Shown here: positions 25,914 to 34,390 of the stretch, piece after piece
Position numbering within the stretch: the stretch's first letter is position 1
How the letters are laid out: the number at the start of each line of letters is the position of its first letter
DNA from: Chromohalobacter beijerinckii
Lineage (GTDB): Bacteria; Pseudomonadota; Gammaproteobacteria; Pseudomonadales; Halomonadaceae
Length of the DNA: 64,000 nucleotides
NCBI RefSeq assembly: GCF_023061185.1
Contig: NZ_JAKGAK010000001.1
Location: forward strand, 248,001 to 312,000
Direction of reading: 5' to 3'
The notes under the pieces: generated by a model
Told to the model about the DNA's origin: nothing
The model's input: the letters and a program-made list of their open reading frames with translations, nothing else
The model's database searches: none
Position numbers and translations under genes: made by a program

Positions 25914-26687
25914 TCAGCTTCGGATCCCCTTGCCACGGTCGAGCATCCACAGTCCCACCGCGAAGAACACAACGATGAATACGGCGATGGCCACCAGCGC
26001 TCCGCCGACCGGGATGTCCGAAACGCCGAGAATGCCGTAACGGAAGGCGTTCACCATGTACAGGATGGGATTGACCATCGACACGCCCTGCCAGAAAGCC
26101 GGCAGCATGTGGATCGAGTAGAACACCCCGCCCAGATACGTCAGCGGCGTCAGCACGAAGATCGGCACGATCGAGATGTCGTCGAACTTGTGCGCCACCA
26201 GCGCGTTGATGAAACCGCCGATGGAGAACAGCAACGCCGTCATGATCACCACCCCGATGGTCACCCAGGGATGGTGAATCGAGAGGTCGGTGAAGAACAT
26301 CGATACCACGGTGACGATCAAGCCCACGGCCAGGCCGCGCGATGCACCGCCGACTACGAAACCGGCAAGAATCACCCAGTTGGGCATCGGCGAGACCATC
26401 ATCTCCTCGACGCTGCGCTGGAACTTGTTGGAGAAGAAACTCGAGGCCACGTTGGAATAGCTGTTGGTGATCACCGCCATCATGATCAGGCCGGGCACGA
26501 TGTAATCGATGTAGTCGATATCGTCCATGGGCCCGATGCGCGAGCCGATCAGGTTACCGAAGATGATGAAGTACATGGTCATGGTGATCGAAGGCGGCAG
26601 CAGCGTCTGCGGCCAGATGCGCATGTAGCGGCGCACCTCCTTGGTCACCAGGGTCCAAAGCGCGATCCAGGTCTGCCAGGCATTCAT
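25914..26687 (-). CDS. ABC-2 type exporter permease (YadH-like)
   Basis: A 257-aa inner-membrane permease with six hydrophobic segments and the ABC-2 signature region around YLGGVFYSIHMLPAFWQGVS (about residue 188). Its closest well-known relative in layout is E. coli YadH. It overlaps the ATPase gene by 4 nt (ATGA at 26684-26687) and is followed immediately by queF. Substrate unknown; the queF linkage does not by itself prove a role in queuosine metabolism. Confidence 0.9.
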   Translation of the reverse strand: MNAWQTWIALWTLVTKEVRRYMRIWPQTLLPPSITMTMYFIIFGNLIGSRIGPMDDIDYIDYIVPGLIMMAVITNSYSNVASSFFSNKFQRSVEEMMVSPMPNWVILAGFVVGGASRGLAVGLIVTVVSMFFTDLSIHHPWVTIGVVIMTALLFSIGGFINALVAHKFDDISIVPIFVLTPLTYLGGVFYSIHMLPAFWQGVSMVNPILYMVNAFRYGILGVSDIPVGGALVAIAVFIVVFFAVGLWMLDRGKGIRS

Positions 26688-27646
26688 GAGCGCACCTCCA
26701 CCTTGTCGGTGGATCGGCCGCTTTCGGCGTTGGCGTGTTCGACCATCGACACGAACATTTCCTCCAGGCGGTTGGCGCGGTTGCGCATCGAGACGATTTC
26801 GAAGCCCTGCGCAGAGAATTGCTCGAAAGCATCGTTGAGCCGCTGTCCTCGCTCGACCGACAGCGCCAATTGCGTGGCGTCGACACGTTCCACGCTGAAG
26901 CCTTCCAGTTCTGGCGCGGTCTCGACCGGCCGGGCCAGATCGAGCAGGAAGGTCTCGGTGTTGAGCTGGGCCAGCAGGTCACGCACGCTGGTGTTCTGGA
27001 CGATATCGCCGTGATTGATGATGGCGATGTTACGGCACAGGCTCTCGGCTTCTTCCAGATAATGCGTGGTGAGGATGATGGTGGTGCCTTCACGATTGAT
27101 GCGCTTCATGAATTCCCACATGCTACGGCGCAACTCGATATCCACCCCGGCGGTCGGCTCGTCGAGAATTAGAAGCCGAGGGCGGTGGATCAAGGCACGC
27201 GCGATCATCAGGCGGCGCTTCATGCCACCGGAGAGCATGCGCGCACTCCCCTTGCGCTTGTCCCACAGGCCGAGATCACGCAGCAGCTGTTCGGCGCGGG
27301 GCTTGGCCTCGCGCATCGGCATGCCGTAATAGCCCGCCTGGGTCAGGACGATGTCCTCGACCTTCTCGAACTGGTTGAAGTTGAATTCCTGCGGCACCAC
27401 ACCGAGGTGATACTTGGCCTTGGCGAAGTCGCGGTCGATATCGATACCGAACACGCTCACGCTGCCACCAGTCTTCTGTACCAGGGATGATACGACCCCT
27501 AGCGTGGTGGACTTGCCCGCCCCGTTGGGACCGAGAAGCGCAAAAAAGTCGCCTTCGGCGACGTCGAGATCGATGCCCTTGAGGGCATGGAAGCCATTAC
27601 CGTAGACCTTGGTCAGCCCGCGGATGGACAGTGCTGGTTCTGCCAT
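26684..27646 (-). CDS. ABC exporter ATPase (YadG-like)
   Basis: A 320-aa ATPase. Walker A is GPNGAGKST (about residue 43), the Q-loop is VVPQEFNFN, the signature is LSGGMKRR, Walker B is LLILDEPTAGVD and the switch histidine is in LTTHYLEEAE. A regulatory C-terminal domain of about 80 aa follows. The ATG at 27646 (MAEPALSIRGL) gives a normal N-terminus; the frame runs on upstream in AT-rich sequence without homology. First gene of the operon with the YadH-like permease and queF. It shares the divergent-free region next to the tRNA array. Confidence 0.9.
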   Translation of the reverse strand: MAEPALSIRGLTKVYGNGFHALKGIDLDVAEGDFFALLGPNGAGKSTTLGVVSSLVQKTGGSVSVFGIDIDRDFAKAKYHLGVVPQEFNFNQFEKVEDIVLTQAGYYGMPMREAKPRAEQLLRDLGLWDKRKGSARMLSGGMKRRLMIARALIHRPRLLILDEPTAGVDIELRRSMWEFMKRINREGTTIILTTHYLEEAESLCRNIAIINHGDIVQNTSVRDLLAQLNTETFLLDLARPVETAPELEGFSVERVDATQLALSVERGQRLNDAFEQFSAQGFEIVSMRNRANRLEEMFVSMVEHANAESGRSTDKVEVRS

Positions 27647-27773
27647 CTGGCGCACCCAATTCTTGATATTCGAAAGAAACCTTGCAAAGACAGCAGACAA
27701 TGCGGGCAAATCGAGAAAAATCAATGTCTCGAACGCCGCACTAAGTGGCAAGGCATATTATAAGCAAACGAAG

Positions 27774-27849
27774 TGGCGTCCCATAGGGGGTTCGAACCCC
27801 TGTTACTGCCGTGAAAGGGCAGTGTCCTAGACCACTAGACGAATGGGAC
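27774..27849 (-). tRNA. tRNA-Glu (anticodon TTC), copy 1
   Basis: A 76-nt tRNA with the 7-bp acceptor GTCCCAT/ATGGGAC, anticodon loop CTTTCAC (TTC) and encoded CCA. It is the last gene of the leftward Glu-Gly-Glu-Gly-Glu array. Confidence 0.96.
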
Positions 27850-27886
27850 GTATCGAGATAGGAGGAGTTGTATCTTGCTACCAAAC

Positions 27887-27905
27887 TTGGAGCGGGAAAG
27901 GAGAT
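27887..27905 (-). repeat. tRNA-Gly 3'-end relic, copy 1
   Basis: TTGGAGCGGGAAAGGAGAT is identical to the 3' end (CCA plus acceptor and part of the T arm) of the adjacent tRNA-Gly genes, then diverges. It is a fragment left by tandem duplication or unequal recombination in the tRNA array. Confidence 0.75.
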
Positions 27906-27993
27906 CGACGGGGCTGCCGTCAGCCGGGCTGGCGTTCCATTGGACCGGCACACCGGATCACGACCCATGCTACCTATCGGATACAACCAAATT

Positions 27994-28068
27994 TGGAGCG
28001 GGAAAGGAGATTCGAACTCCCGACCCTCGCCTTGGCAAGGCGATGCTCTACCGCTGAGCTATTCCCGC
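27994..28068 (-). tRNA. tRNA-Gly (anticodon GCC), copy 1
   Basis: A 75-nt tRNA with acceptor GCGGGAA/TTCCCGC, anticodon loop TTGCCAA (GCC), T-loop GTTCGAATC and encoded CCA. Confidence 0.96.
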
Positions 28069-28105
28069 ATCACAAAACACTGGTACTACGACCACAAGCT
28101 GGAAG

Positions 28106-28181
28106 TGGCGTCCCATAGGGGGTTTGAACCCCTGTTACTGCCGTGAAAGGGCAGTGTCCTAGACCGCTAGACGAATGGGAC
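28106..28181 (-). tRNA. tRNA-Glu (anticodon TTC), copy 2
   Basis: A 76-nt tRNA near-identical to copy 1, with a substitution in the T loop (TTCAAAC instead of TTCGAAC) and one in the D arm (GCGGTC instead of GTGGTC). Encoded CCA is present. The folding remains canonical. Confidence 0.95.
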
Positions 28182-28184
28182 GCA

Positions 28185-28206
28185 TTTTGGAGCGAGGAAG
28201 GAGATC
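28185..28206 (-). repeat. tRNA-Gly 3'-end relic, copy 2
   Basis: TTTTGGAGCGAGGAAGGAGA resembles the tRNA-Gly 3' end with one substitution. It sits at the equivalent position to the relic at 27887, downstream of the other tRNA-Gly. The spacer that follows also shares blocks with the first spacer. Confidence 0.65.
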
Positions 28207-28262
28207 GATCGGACTGGCGTTCTAGCTCCCGACCCATACTGCCTATCCAATACTACCAAATT

Positions 28263-28337
28263 TGGAGCGGGAAAGGAGATTCGAACTCCCGACCCTCGCC
28301 TTGGCAAGGCGATGCTCTACCGCTGAGCTATTCCCGC
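28263..28337 (-). tRNA. tRNA-Gly (anticodon GCC), copy 2
   Basis: A 75-nt tRNA identical in all arms to copy 1, with encoded CCA. Confidence 0.96.
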
Positions 28338-28360
28338 ATTTCCAGCCACACGAGGTGAGT

Positions 28361-28436
28361 TGGCGTCCCATAGGGGGTTCGAACCCCTGTTACTGCCGTG
28401 AAAGGGCAGTGTCCTAGGCCACTAGACGAATGGGAC
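28361..28436 (-). tRNA. tRNA-Glu (anticodon TTC), copy 3
   Basis: A 76-nt tRNA with acceptor GTCCCAT/ATGGGAC, anticodon TTC and encoded CCA. One D-arm base differs from copy 1. It is the first gene of the leftward array. Confidence 0.96.
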
Positions 28437-28654
28437 GTGTCGTCACTCGCCTCGTCGAGGTGCGGCGTATATTACTGGGCACCCTCGCGGGTGTCAACCC
28501 TCTGTCTGAACACCCTTTTCTTGTCGCTGCCATGCCCCCATATTGTGGACCAAGTCGCGCCCACTGTAGTAAACGCCGTGACATCCCTCATGCGTTACAA
28601 GGACTCTCGGCATCGGCATGGCGCATCACAGTATCTTCAAAGCAGGAGGCGGCA

Positions 28655-29056
28655 ATGAGCGAGAAAACGCATAAAAGCGAGCAAGAGTGGCGGCAGCAGT
28701 TAACGCCCGAGCAGTACCGCGTGACGCGCGAGAAAGGCACCGAGCGCCCTTTCACCGGCGATCACCAGGTCTCCGCCGAACAAGGCATTTACCACTGCAT
28801 CTGTTGCGGCGCCCCGCTCTTCGAAAACGAGCATAAGTTCGATTCCGGATGCGGCTGGCCAAGCTTCGACCGACCGCTGGCCGATGCTGGCGTCGAGGAG
28901 CATTTGGACACCTCTCACGGCATGCGCCGCGTCGAGGTCACGTGCCGGCGCTGCGACGCACATCTGGGACACGTATTCCCCGACGGTCCGCAGGAGACCA
29001 CCGGGCAACGTTATTGCATCAACTCGGTATCGCTCGACTTCCACCCCGGCGAGTAA
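28655..29056 (+). CDS. msrB: Peptide-methionine (R)-S-oxide reductase MsrB
   Basis: A 133-aa cytosolic repair enzyme that reduces methionine-R-sulfoxide in proteins. Two zinc-binding Cys pairs ([11 protein letters not shown] and [10 protein letters not shown]), the SGCGWPSF motif and the catalytic cysteine in [12 protein letters not shown] are all present, so it is a full-length zinc-type MsrB. AGGAGG lies about 6 nt before the ATG at 28655. It stands alone between the tRNA array and the ylqF-type GTPase. Confidence 0.96.
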   Translation: MSEKTHKSEQEWRQQLTPEQYRVTREKGTERPFTGDHQVSAEQGIYHCICCGAPLFENEHKFDSGCGWPSFDRPLADAGVEEHLDTSHGMRRVEVTCRRCDAHLGHVFPDGPQETTGQRYCINSVSLDFHPGE

Positions 29057-29066
29057 TTTATCGCAA

Positions 29067-29114
29067 GAGAGTCATTCACCTGGAGAGTCCTTCACCTGGA
29101 GAGTGATTCATCAC
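29067..29114. repeat. Three tandem 16-bp repeats upstream of the GTPase gene
   Basis: Units GAGAGTCATTCACCTG, GAGAGTCCTTCACCTG and GAGAGTGATTCATCAC are head-to-tail at 29067-29114. They lie between msrB and the GTPase gene. A 9-bp inverted repeat (ACGGCCGCC at 29113, GGCGGCCGT at 29154) follows. Confidence 0.7.
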
Positions 29115-29185
29115 GGCCGCCGCTCTGCTAGCGGGCTTCGCTCTGCTACCATAGGCGGCCGTTTGTTCGAGCTGGAGTAAAGACG

Positions 29186-30142
29186 ATGCTGGGTTGGTAT
29201 CCCGGACACATGCACAAGGCCCGCCGTCAGATAACGGAGGCGCTACCGGAAATCGACGTGGTACTCGAAGTTCTCGATGCCCGCCTGCCCTACTCCAGCG
29301 CCAACCCCATGCTGGCCGAGTTGACCGAGCACAAACCAGTGCTCAAGGTACTCTCGCGCGCCGACTTGGCCGACCCCGAGCAGACTGAGCGCTGGGTAGA
29401 ACACTTCAACGCCCAGCCCGATATCCGCGCTCTGGCGGTCACCACCACCCAATCGCGAGAGTTGAAGCGCATCCCCGCGCTGTGCCACGAGCTCGCCGGT
29501 CATGTGCGCGCCGATCGCGATGTGCGCGTGATGGTGATGGGCATCCCCAATGTCGGCAAATCGACGCTGATCAACGGCCTGGCCGGCAAGAAGCTCGCCA
29601 AGACCGGCAACGAGCCGGCCGTTACCAAGCGCCAGCAGAAGATACGCCTGGATGGCCGCGTCGCGCTGATCGACACCCCCGGCGTGCTATGGCCGAAGAT
29701 CGAAGACCAGGCCAGCGCCTATCGCCTGGCAGCCAGCGGCGCGATTCGCGATACCGCCATGGAATATAGCGATGTCGCCATCGTCGCCGCCGCCGAGCTG
29801 GCCAAGCGCTACCCGGATGCCCTCAAGGCGCGTTACAAGCTCAAAACGTTGCCTGCCTACACCCCCAATCCGGATGCCGGCAGCGTCGAAGCCGACGGGC
29901 CACCGCATCGCGACCTGCTGGCGCTGGCTGGCTTCGATGGCCAAGCCATCGTCGAGGCCATCGCCGGCAAACGGGGCGGCTTGCGCGCCGGCGGCGTCGT
30001 CGACATGCACCGCGGTGCCGAAGTGCTGCTGCACGAGCTGCGCGATGGCAAGCTCGGGCGTCTGACGCTAGAAACACCGGACGACATCCCTGTGCCCGAG
30101 GAAAACGATCCCTCCCTGGACGAGTCACCCTCCTCGGCCTGA
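29186..30142 (+). CDS. ylqF: Ribosome biogenesis GTPase YlqF/RbgA family
   Basis: A 318-aa circularly permuted GTPase. The G4-type element (KVLSRADL) and G5 come first, followed by G1 GIPNVGKSTLIN (about residue 119) and G3 DTPGVLWP (about 165). That order defines the YlqF/RbgA/YjeQ group, which acts in large-subunit ribosome assembly. The N-terminal WYPGHMHKARRQI is a family hallmark. The C-terminal extension (about 285-318) is acidic and proline-rich. The start ATG at 29186 follows GGAG by about 10 nt. Confidence 0.93.
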   Translation: MLGWYPGHMHKARRQITEALPEIDVVLEVLDARLPYSSANPMLAELTEHKPVLKVLSRADLADPEQTERWVEHFNAQPDIRALAVTTTQSRELKRIPALCHELAGHVRADRDVRVMVMGIPNVGKSTLINGLAGKKLAKTGNEPAVTKRQQKIRLDGRVALIDTPGVLWPKIEDQASAYRLAASGAIRDTAMEYSDVAIVAAAELAKRYPDALKARYKLKTLPAYTPNPDAGSVEADGPPHRDLLALAGFDGQAIVEAIAGKRGGLRAGGVVDMHRGAEVLLHELRDGKLGRLTLETPDDIPVPEENDPSLDESPSSA

Positions 30143-30303
30143 ACAGCCAAGCTTTTACCCTTCTACTTCAATCGCCTATTCCGATGCGGGCCATTTGCGT
30201 GGCCCGCGCGCCACGGTATGCTAGGAAACGGCGCGGCAGCCCGCCCCGAACGGTACGGAAACACCGCCTCCACCCCACCGGCTGCGCAGCAAACGGAAGC
30301 CTC

Positions 30304-31536
30304 ATGGATACCGACACGCCCATTCGGAAATCGCACAAGCTCGATAACGTCTGTTACGACATTCGCGGCCCGGTACTCGACCACGCCAAGCGGCTCGAAG
30401 ACGAAGGCCAGCGCATCCTCAAGCTCAACATCGGCAATCCCGCATCCTTCGGTTTCGAAGCCCCTGAAGAGATTCTTCAGGATGTGATGCGCAACCTGCC
30501 GACGGCCCAGGGCTACTGCGATTCCAAGGGACTTTATTCGGCGCGCAAGGCGATCATGCAGGAATGCCAGCGCAAGAACATTCCCGATGTCAGCGTCGAA
30601 GATGTGTTCGTCGGTAACGGCGTCTCCGAGCTGATCGCCATGGCCATGCAGGCACTGCTCGACGACGGCGACGAGGTACTGATCCCCGCGCCCGACTATC
30701 CACTGTGGACGGCGTCGGCCAACCTCTCTGGCGGGCGGCCGGTGCATTACCTGTGCGATGAACAGGCCGACTGGGCGCCGGACTTGAACGATGTACGCGA
30801 CAAGATCACCGCACGCACCAAGGCCATCGTCATCATCAATCCTAACAACCCCACCGGCGCCGTCTATCCGCCGGAAGTGGTCAAGGAACTGTTGGCGATC
30901 GCGCGGCGCCACGGCCTGGTAGTGTTCTCCGACGAGATCTACGACAAGATCCTCTACGACGACGCCGAGCATGTCTCCACCGGCGCACTGGCCGACGACG
31001 ACCAACTCGTGGTGACGCTCAATGGGCTGTCCAAGAGCTATCGCTGCGCCGGGTTTCGCAGCGGCTGGATGATTCTCTCCGGGAATCGCGGCAAGCAGCG
31101 CGCCGACGACTTCATTCAGGGCCTCAACATGCTGGCCTCCATGCGTCTGTGCGCCAACGTACCCGCGCAACACGCCATCCAGACAGCACTCGGCGGCTAT
31201 CAATCGATCAACGACCTGGTGCTACCCGGTGGGCGTCTGCTTGCCCAGCGCGACATTACCTATGACAAGCTCAACGCCATTCCCGGCGTCAGTTGCGTCA
31301 AGCCCAAGGGGGCGCTGTACGCCTTTCCGCGCCTCGACCCCGAGGTCTTCAACATTCAGGACGATCAGAAGTTGGTGCTCGACCTGCTCTTGCAGGAAAA
31401 AATCCTGCTGGTCCAGGGCACGGCCTTCAACTGGCCGTCCCCCGATCATGTGCGCATCGTTACCCTGCCCTGGGCCGACCAGCTCGATGATGCCCTGGAC
31501 CGCTTCGCCAACTTCCTGTCACGTTACCGCCAATAA
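30304..31536 (+). CDS. alaA: Alanine aminotransferase AlaA-like
   Basis: A 410-aa PLP-dependent class I aminotransferase close in length and motifs to E. coli AlaA (405 aa), which makes alanine from pyruvate and glutamate. The PLP lysine is in NGLSKSYRCAGFRSGW (about residue 240), and INPNNPTGAVY and VFSDEIYDKI are cofactor-binding segments. The start ATG at 30304 (MDTDTPIRKSHKL) matches the family N-terminus; an open frame reaches 30184 but is not needed. A hairpin (30186-30207) lies in its leader. Confidence 0.92.
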   Translation: MDTDTPIRKSHKLDNVCYDIRGPVLDHAKRLEDEGQRILKLNIGNPASFGFEAPEEILQDVMRNLPTAQGYCDSKGLYSARKAIMQECQRKNIPDVSVEDVFVGNGVSELIAMAMQALLDDGDEVLIPAPDYPLWTASANLSGGRPVHYLCDEQADWAPDLNDVRDKITARTKAIVIINPNNPTGAVYPPEVVKELLAIARRHGLVVFSDEIYDKILYDDAEHVSTGALADDDQLVVTLNGLSKSYRCAGFRSGWMILSGNRGKQRADDFIQGLNMLASMRLCANVPAQHAIQTALGGYQSINDLVLPGGRLLAQRDITYDKLNAIPGVSCVKPKGALYAFPRLDPEVFNIQDDQKLVLDLLLQEKILLVQGTAFNWPSPDHVRIVTLPWADQLDDALDRFANFLSRYRQ

Positions 31537-31564
31537 CACGCTATCGCCAATGACCTAGCGCTTC

Positions 31565-31587
31565 GCCCGAGCCATGCCGGCTCGGGC
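31565..31587 (+). terminator. Possible terminator hairpin after alaA
   Basis: A 9-bp perfect stem GCCCGAGCC (31565-31573) / GGCTCGGGC (31579-31587) with a 5-nt loop lies 28 nt past the alaA stop. There is no U tract, so termination would be weak or factor-assisted. Confidence 0.4.
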
Positions 31588-31711
31588 CGACTCATCGCTC
31601 TTTCAACGATTCTCGACGTTGCGGCTTGAAACCCGGGGCAAGACGCCGTATCTAATGCTCAACAAGAATCGATATGCCTATTGCTGTCTCACTGATTGAG
31701 GGAACCGACCG

Positions 31712-32614
31712 ATGATGCGAATCCTGCTGTTTCTGGCGACCAACCTGGCCGTGGTGATCGTGGCCAGCATCACCCTGCGAATACTCGGGGTGGAGCCCTA
31801 TCTCAACGCCAACGGGCTCAACATGAACAGCCTGTTGATCTTCTGCTTCGTGATCGGCATGGCCGGCTCGCTGGTATCGCTGTTCATCTCCAAGTGGATG
31901 GCGAAGATGAGCACCAAGGCCAAGGTGATCGAGCAGCCCAGCAACTCGACCGAGCAGTGGCTACTCGACACCGTCGGCGAGCTGGCCCGGGATGCGGGTA
32001 TCAAGATGCCCGAAGTGGCGATCTTTCCCGCGCAGCAGTCCAACGCGTTCGCGACGGGCTGGAACAAGAACGATGCGCTGGTCGCCGTTTCCTCCGGGCT
32101 GCTCGAGCGCATGCGCCCCGAGGAAACGCGCGCAGTGCTGGCGCACGAGATCGGTCACGTCGCCAATGGCGACATGGTGACGCTGGCGCTCATTCAGGGC
32201 GTGCTCAACACCTTCGTGATGTTCTTCGCGCGCATCGTCGCGCAACTGGTGGATAGCTTCCTGCGCCGCGACGACGATGGCGGCGGCTTGGGCTTTTTCG
32301 GCTACATGGCGGTCGTGATCGTGGCCGAAATCGTCTTCGGCCTGGTGGCCTCGATGGTGGTGGCCTGGTTCTCGCGTTTTCGCGAATACCGCGCCGATGC
32401 CGCCGGTGCCAAGCTCGCCGGCAGCGGCGCGATGATCAATGCCCTGGGACGTCTCAAGGCCGAAACGCAGATGCCGGATCAGATGCCGGATACGCTGACG
32501 GCCTTCGCCATCACCTCCGGGCAGACGCGCAAACTCATGGAGCGCCTGTTTTCCAGCCATCCGCCGCTGGATGACCGCATCCGTGCTCTCAAGGAAAGCG
32601 CCTACCGCGAATAA
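31712..32614 (+). CDS. htpX: Membrane zinc protease HtpX
   Basis: A 300-aa inner-membrane M48 metalloprotease that degrades damaged membrane proteins and is usually under envelope- or heat-stress control. Two N-terminal helices (about 4-24 and 38-58) precede the catalytic HEIGH motif ([12 protein letters not shown], about residue 145). The third zinc ligand is in [13 protein letters not shown], and two more hydrophobic segments lie at about 165-215. A strong terminator follows. Confidence 0.95.
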   Translation: MMRILLFLATNLAVVIVASITLRILGVEPYLNANGLNMNSLLIFCFVIGMAGSLVSLFISKWMAKMSTKAKVIEQPSNSTEQWLLDTVGELARDAGIKMPEVAIFPAQQSNAFATGWNKNDALVAVSSGLLERMRPEETRAVLAHEIGHVANGDMVTLALIQGVLNTFVMFFARIVAQLVDSFLRRDDDGGGLGFFGYMAVVIVAEIVFGLVASMVVAWFSRFREYRADAAGAKLAGSGAMINALGRLKAETQMPDQMPDTLTAFAITSGQTRKLMERLFSSHPPLDDRIRALKESAYRE

Positions 32615-32638
32615 TCGCGGCATATAGCGGCACAACGT

Positions 32639-32690
32639 AAAACACCCACCGGCCCTGAATTTCATCAAAAGGTCGGTGGGTGTTTTCGTT
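32639..32690. terminator. Terminator between htpX and pdxB
   Basis: A 14-bp stem (AACACCCACCGGCC at 32641-32654 with GGTCGGTGGGTGTT at 32671-32684, one G-U pair) is followed by TTCGTTTT and preceded by A residues. It serves htpX and, in reverse, the convergent pdxB. Confidence 0.85.
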
Positions 32691-32740
32691 TTGGCGCGCC
32701 GTATGATGCCACGCCTCTTAAACTTGCTACTCAGGACTTG

Positions 32741-33892
32741 CTACTTGTTAGAAAGCTTGACCTTGAAACCGAAACCTTCGAGGGCATCACGCAAACCGCC
32801 CTTGTTCTGCTTTAGCTCGACGCGCAGGGTGGAAAACTCACGCCGCAGTGGATACTCGGCGCGGAAGGCATCGAAACCCGTCGCCATCCCCATGCGCCGA
32901 CGATAGCGATCGAACGCCAGCATGTCGCGGCGCACGTCGTAACAGGCTCGCGTGCATAGCGATAGCGCTTCCAGCGGCGGCGACCAAGGCGTCAGCACGA
33001 TCTTGCGCAACCATGGGTCGGGCTTGAGCTGACCGAGCTTCTTGCGCGCCGGCAAGCCAAAATGGCGCATCGCCGCCTGATAGACCAGCTCGGTGCCGCG
33101 CATCTTGCCGTCGATGCTGTGCCCGGCGATATGGGGCGTGGCGATATCGACGAGATCGTAGAGACCATGATCGATGCCCGGCTCGTTTTCCCACACGTCG
33201 AGCACCACGCGTAGATCATTGACGCGCTGGAGACGCTCGCGCAGCGCCTGATTGTCGAGACAGGCGCCACGTCCGGCGTTGATCAGCACGGTACCCGGCG
33301 CCAGGGCCTCGATACGCGCCGCATTCAGCAGATGCTGAGTTGCGTGCTCCCCGTCCGTGACCAGGGGCGTGTGCAAGCAGACGATTTCGGCCCGTTCGAG
33401 CAGGGCATCGATATCCAGAAAGTCCTCGCGCCCTTCTTCCTCGGCGCGCGGCGGATCACAGATCAGGCACGTCACGTCGAGATCGTCCAGGCGCTCCGCC
33501 AGGCGGCTACCCACGTTGCCAGCCCCGACGATGCCGATGGTCTTGCCGGCTAGATGAAAGCCATCTTCCTCAGCCAGCAATAGGAGGCTCGATAGCACGT
33601 AGTCGACCACTGAATCGGCATTGCAGCCCGGTGCGTTGGCGAATCCGATGCCCGCTTCTCGCAGGTAGTCGAGGTCGACATGGTCGGTACCGATGGTGCA
33701 GGTGCCCACGAAACGCACGCGGGAGCCATCGAGCAGCGCCGCATTCACCGGTGTAATCGAACGCACGACCAACAGGTCCTGATCGCGGACCGCCGCCGCA
33801 TCGATGTCGCGCCCGGGCAAGCGGGTGATATCGCCCAGCTCGCCGAAGAACTCGTCGGCCAGAGGAATGTTTTCATCGACCAGGATGCGCAT
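32741..33892 (-). CDS. pdxB: Erythronate-4-phosphate dehydrogenase PdxB
   Basis: A 383-aa D-2-hydroxyacid dehydrogenase that oxidises 4-phosphoerythronate in pyridoxal-phosphate synthesis. The N-terminal MRILVDENIPLADEFFGELG is diagnostic of PdxB. The NAD motif is GIVGAGNVGSRLAERL (about residue 119), and the catalytic Arg, Glu and His lie in NAGRGACLDNQAL, WENEPGID and ATPHIAGHSIDGK. A C-terminal dimerisation domain of about 100 aa (from 285) is present, as in PdxB and unlike generic family members. Convergent with htpX. Confidence 0.96.
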   Translation of the reverse strand: MRILVDENIPLADEFFGELGDITRLPGRDIDAAAVRDQDLLVVRSITPVNAALLDGSRVRFVGTCTIGTDHVDLDYLREAGIGFANAPGCNADSVVDYVLSSLLLLAEEDGFHLAGKTIGIVGAGNVGSRLAERLDDLDVTCLICDPPRAEEEGREDFLDIDALLERAEIVCLHTPLVTDGEHATQHLLNAARIEALAPGTVLINAGRGACLDNQALRERLQRVNDLRVVLDVWENEPGIDHGLYDLVDIATPHIAGHSIDGKMRGTELVYQAAMRHFGLPARKKLGQLKPDPWLRKIVLTPWSPPLEALSLCTRACYDVRRDMLAFDRYRRRMGMATGFDAFRAEYPLRREFSTLRVELKQNKGGLRDALEGFGFKVKLSNK

Positions 33893-34084
33893 GACCTTCT
33901 CTTTTCTCCCTTGTTCACGTCCGACGGCCGGTTACAATACGCACGGGGCGCACTTGCCTGTCCACGGCCACGCCGGAGACGGCGCTCGCCGGGATTCGAT
34001 ACCCGCCGGGAATGTCGATAGTAGGCCCGCGAAAGACACGTCACAAGCCCATTGCCAACCACAACGGCGCCACCAGGAGTTCTC

Positions 34085-34369
34085 GTGATCGTCCGCTGGG
34101 AAAGTGAACACGACTACGTTCTCGTGCATGTCCACCAGGATATGTTCGGTGACTGGATATTCAGCCGCGCCTGGGGCCAGATCGGCACCCAGTTCGGCGG
34201 CCTCAAGCATCAACTGGCCGACAGCTATGCGCAGGCCACGACATGGCTGGAGGATGTCGCGCATATCCAGTCCTCGCGCGGCTTCGCCAAGGTCTTCGAG
34301 GCCAGCGATGACACCAGCCCCGAGGCCCAGGAGGCGATGCGTCAGCTGTCACTGCTCGACGGCGTCTGA
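34085..34369 (+). CDS. WGR domain-containing protein
   Basis: A 94-aa protein consisting almost entirely of a WGR module. The core DMFGDWIFSRAWGQIGTQFGG has the diagnostic Trp-Gly-x-Ile-Gly, followed by an Ala-rich helix and RGFAKVFE. WGR modules bind nucleic acids in PARPs and some bacterial proteins. The start is the GTG at 34085, since AGGAG lies 5 nt upstream; an ATG at 34052 in the same frame has no site. It is a single-domain orphan between pdxB (divergent) and rlmKL (convergent). Function unknown. Confidence 0.8.
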   Translation: MIVRWESEHDYVLVHVHQDMFGDWIFSRAWGQIGTQFGGLKHQLADSYAQATTWLEDVAHIQSSRGFAKVFEASDDTSPEAQEAMRQLSLLDGV

Positions 34370-34390
34370 TCCCATGCACTCCCGCTGGTC

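Noticed and set aside
27647-27773. Possible preQ1 riboswitch upstream of the ABC-queF operon
   Set aside because: I found no short H-type pseudoknot pattern. The region is AT-rich leader without clear aptamer features.
28437-28654. Upstream extension of the msrB frame through the tRNA-Glu gene
   Set aside because: The frame is open by chance across a tRNA. AGGAGG and family length support the ATG at 28655.
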